A DNA stretch of 64,000 bases from Yinghuangia soli (GTDB taxonomy: Bacteria; Actinomycetota; Actinomycetes; Streptomycetales; Streptomycetaceae), in contig NZ_JAKFHA010000009.1 of the NCBI RefSeq assembly GCF_021502675.1, positions 1-64,000 on the forward strand. Reading direction: 5' to 3'. Numbering within the stretch: the stretch's first letter is position 1; every line of letters begins with the position of its first letter. Below, piece by piece: positions 61,635-64,000 of this stretch. The translations under genes were made by a program, and so were the position numbers. The notes below the pieces were generated by a model. That model was not told where the DNA came from and did no database searches. It saw only the letters and a list, made by a program, of their open reading frames with translations.

Positions 61635-62591
61635 TCAGGCGGTGAAGCCGTACGTCGCCTTGATGCTGTTCTGCGCGGCGGCCCAGGTCAGGAAGTCGAC
61701 CAGGTCGGTCGGGGCGCCCGCGGTCTTGTAGACGTTGTAGACGTCCCGGTTGCCGATGAACGCCGGGCTGGTCGAACCGGGCGCGGTGCCGTCGATGTTG
61801 CCCAGCACGAAGCCGTTGCGGGCGTCCGCGACACCGGTCACGGCGCTGTTGGACTGCGCGGTCCAGGCGGCCTTGGAGTAGGGCAGGATCGCGTTGTTCT
61901 TGTCCAGTGCGGTGACGGCGGTGCCCTTGTTCTCCTGCACGACCTTGGGCTGCGTGGCGCACAGGTTGCTGCCGCCCAGGACGGTCGGGTCGAAGCCGAG
62001 GACCGTGGTGAAGAAGAAGTCGCGGGTGCCCGAACCGGACTGCGGGACGTAGCGCACGATCGTGCCGCTGGTGCCGCCGACCTGGTTCCAGTTGGTGTAG
62101 GTGCAGTTGTAGATGCCGCGGAGCTGCGCGAGCGTCAGGTTGTGCGCCGCGGGCGCCTTGCCGCCGGCCGACGACGGGACCGCGGACCACGACACCGCGT
62201 CGCCGCCCAGCCGCACCGCGGTCAGCGAAGCCGCCTCGGCAGGCTTCAGGGCGCGCGACGAACGGGCGTAGTCGATGCAGCCGTTGGTGTCGGCAAGCAG
62301 CGCGTTGATGCCGGCGCTGGAGCCGTTCGGGGCAGGAGTGCCGGCCGAGAACGTCACACCGGGGCAGCTGCCCGCAGCCGGAATCGAACCGGACGTGGCA
62401 CCGGCGTTGATGCTCGTCCAGGAGTGCGCCGGGTGGGTCAGCTTGTACTGGTTGGTCAGCGCCTTCATCACGTCCTGCGTGGTGTCGGAACCGACGCCGG
62501 CGTACTTGTCGGCGTGCGCGGCACCCGCCGAGACGGCCAGGAGCATGGCGGTGGCAGCGGCCGCCGCTGCGGTCGCGAGCTTGCGGATCAT
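61635..62591 (-). CDS. pstS: Secreted PstS-like phosphate-binding protein
   Basis: A 318-residue exported protein: signal (ATAAAAAATAMLLAVSAGAAHA), then YAGVGSDTTQDVMKALTNQY, GSSAGINALL, CIDYARSSRALKP, LRGIYNCTYTNWNQVGGTSGTIVRYVPQSGSGTRDFFF, all PstS-like substrate-domain motifs. It has no lipobox Cys, so it is free or held by the PstS fold alone. Known in actinomycetes as secreted PstS-like proteins of uncertain ligand. ATG 62591 preceded by AGAGGGAACTCCC. Confidence 0.88.
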   Translation of the reverse strand: MIRKLATAAAAAATAMLLAVSAGAAHADKYAGVGSDTTQDVMKALTNQYKLTHPAHSWTSINAGATSGSIPAAGSCPGVTFSAGTPAPNGSSAGINALLADTNGCIDYARSSRALKPAEAASLTAVRLGGDAVSWSAVPSSAGGKAPAAHNLTLAQLRGIYNCTYTNWNQVGGTSGTIVRYVPQSGSGTRDFFFTTVLGFDPTVLGGSNLCATQPKVVQENKGTAVTALDKNNAILPYSKAAWTAQSNSAVTGVADARNGFVLGNIDGTAPGSTSPAFIGNRDVYNVYKTAGAPTDLVDFLTWAAAQNSIKATYGFTA

Positions 62592-62957
62592 GGGAGTTCC
62601 CTCTCTGGGACATCACAGGGATATCGAGGAAATGCCGGTGCTGCTGCGGAGCGTGGACCTCCGTCGCCGGAGCGACGCCGACAACACTCGCGGCCCGCGC
62701 ACCGGCCCGGCGTGACCGTGGCGGAAACGCTCGATGTCCCACATGTCCGGGGCGGAAACGGCCCGCCACCGGACGGAACGGGCAACGGAAGATGACGCGT
62801 TCATGTGCGGGAAGAAACGGCTGGGTGAGCACAACCACCCGGTACTGGACGGGAGTTCGGCGGACCTGTGAGGTGGTGTTCCGGTAGCTGCGCCAACCGG
62901 GCAGGCCGTCGCCCCGACATGGCCGGCCCGGACGACCGACGACCGACCGGAGTCGAC
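62592..62957. other. Divergent intergenic region
   Basis: Holds promoters for pstS and the divergent large gene. GGCGGAAACG occurs twice (near 62719 and 62750). No PHO-box (GTTCACC repeat) was found. Confidence 0.4.
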
Positions 62958-64000
62958 GTGCCCGCCCTGTTCCGCGCCCGCCCCTGGCATCTGCCCGGCG
63001 TCCTCGCCGCCGTACTCGCGACCGTCCTCGGCACCGTCAGTGCGGTGGCGGTGCTCGGCAGGCCCGCGGCCGCCGCGGACGGGCCCGGCACCGGGCCGAA
63101 AGTCACGCTCTCCGCCACCGCCGACCTGGTCAACCAGCGCATCCTGGTGCGCTGGAGCGGATTCATGGCGAACAGCTACGCGCTCGGCATCTACCAGTGC
63201 AAAGGCCCCAGGCCGACCGCGCTCGGCTGCGACGGCGTCAACGTCCAGGAGTCCAACCCGGACCGCGGCGACCGGCCGCCGGGCACCATCCACGGGCACG
63301 GCGCGCAGTACGGGCTCACCGGCAGCGCGGGAGAAGCCTGGTTCCGCATCCTCCCCAAGGAAGACCGCTCGTTCCTGGGCTGCGACGACGTCGCACCCTG
63401 CGGCGTCGCGGTGGTGCTGCGGCCCACCGTCGCCTCGACGGCCGAGGACTTCACCCCGGCGAACGTCGGGTTCAGCGTCGCCGCGGGCAACGTGCCCACG
63501 GACCGCGAGTTCTCCGTCGCGGTGGCTGCCGGCCAGGCCGCGTACGCGCCCATCTCTTTTGCCGCGGCCAGTGCGACGTGCCCGGACAACCGCACCGCGC
63601 TCCGGCTCGCGGGCAACGCCGAGCACAGCATGGCCGGGCAGTCGTGGACCGGCCGGCTGTGCCGCCAGGCCCGCCCGCTGACCGCCACCGTCGCCGCCAC
63701 CAGCAGCCCCGAAGGACGCGCGGCTTTCCGCGAAGGACTCGTGGACGCGGCGGTCACCACCCAGCCGATCGGCGGCCCCATCGACCAGGCGCTCTCCGAG
63801 CAGCCGACCACGCTCCCCGGCCGCGGCGCCGGCGAAGCCGTGTACGCCCCGCTGACCAACGGCGCCCTGGTGTTCGCGATGAACATCGAGCGCATGGACC
63901 CGGGCATGACCGGCTACACGGCGATCGAACCGGTCAACCTCACACCCCGCCTCGCCGCCAAGCTGCTGACCAACGCCTACAGCACCTCGGCCCGGCACAT
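62958..64000 (+). CDS. Large secreted PstS-like protein, incomplete at window end
   Basis: At least 347 residues, running off the end. Signal or membrane segment (LPGVLAAVLATVLGTVSAVAVLG), then a beta-rich domain with three Cys pairs (YQCKGPRPTALGCDG, FLGCDDVAPCGVA, ATCPDN-LCRQ), and from about residue 240 a PstS-like core (FREGLVDAAVTTQPIGG, YAPLTNGALVFAMNI, LTPRLAAKLLTNAYS). GTG 62958 has GGAG five bases upstream; ATG 62919 is the alternative. Divergent from pstS. It looks like a secreted adhesin-type protein with a phosphate-binding fold. Confidence 0.8.
   Translation, partial: MPALFRARPWHLPGVLAAVLATVLGTVSAVAVLGRPAAAADGPGTGPKVTLSATADLVNQRILVRWSGFMANSYALGIYQCKGPRPTALGCDGVNVQESNPDRGDRPPGTIHGHGAQYGLTGSAGEAWFRILPKEDRSFLGCDDVAPCGVAVVLRPTVASTAEDFTPANVGFSVAAGNVPTDREFSVAVAAGQAAYAPISFAAASATCPDNRTALRLAGNAEHSMAGQSWTGRLCRQARPLTATVAATSSPEGRAAFREGLVDAAVTTQPIGGPIDQALSEQPTTLPGRGAGEAVYAPLTNGALVFAMNIERMDPGMTGYTAIEPVNLTPRLAAKLLTNAYSTSARH

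Overview
The window is about 72-75% GC by eye. Third codon positions are almost all G or C, and GTG and TTG starts, ATGA/TTGA stop-start overlaps and regulators of MarR, TetR, HxlR, IclR, PucR and GlxA type are frequent. With a NsdA-like TPR regulator, a RsbU/SpoIIE phosphatase, a DasABC-like sugar transporter with a DasR (dre) operator and PASTA-less Ser/Thr kinase, this points to a filamentous actinomycete of Streptomyces type or a near relative; the genus cannot be fixed from the sequence. No tRNA, rRNA or CRISPR array was seen. Three stretches of long G or C runs (25111-25233, 37264-37371, 52955-53037) look like sequencing or assembly artefacts; one of them splits the reading frame of a transporter permease.

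1-7 kb: a TPR/helix-turn-helix regulator, a PAS-SpoIIE phosphatase, an MreB-like actin homologue and four small unknown proteins, separated by strong hairpins. 7-11 kb: a three-gene unit (circularly permuted ATP-grasp, alpha-E, transglutaminase) known from many bacteria and thought to make or modify peptides. 11-25 kb: housekeeping and accessory singles: DinB/pentapeptide protein, MarR, photolyase, SDR, TetR, TrpF, SnoaL-like, a membrane Ser/Thr kinase followed by a 902-residue helical repeat protein, a PLP lyase, HxlR with a divergent imine-reductase-like enzyme, and small proteins.

25-30.7 kb: acyl-CoA genes on the minus strand (CaiB/BaiF CoA-transferase, HMG-CoA-synthase-like/OB-fold fusion without its catalytic Cys, thiolase), then an AlkZ-like winged-helix protein. 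30.8-41 kb: two divergent blocks around a DasR-type operator. Leftward lie D-aminoacylase, IclR regulator, a type III PLP D-amino-acid enzyme and a KDG-type sugar kinase; rightward lie a DasA-like binding lipoprotein, two permeases and a GH20 hexosaminidase. Together they look like a pathway for importing and breaking down aminosugar compounds, possibly cell-wall fragments carrying D-amino acids. The sugar ATPase is not here, as expected when MsiK is shared.

41-52 kb: a GT39-type membrane glycosyltransferase, DUF3237, a secreted phosphodiester glycosidase, a two-S1-domain RNA-binding protein, a secreted WxL-like protein, an NAD-binding epimerase with a divergent GlxA regulator, and a PucR regulator flanked by two inverted, decayed IS5-type transposase fragments.

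52-64 kb: a surface/secretion island. It holds a secreted membrane-anchored protein, a class F sortase homologue that has lost its catalytic Cys, a wall-anchor-like protein, two further secreted proteins, and PstS, PstC, PstA and a membrane-anchored PstS-like protein but no PstB ATPase, with a large divergent secreted PstS-like protein running off the end. This is the most unusual part of the window.
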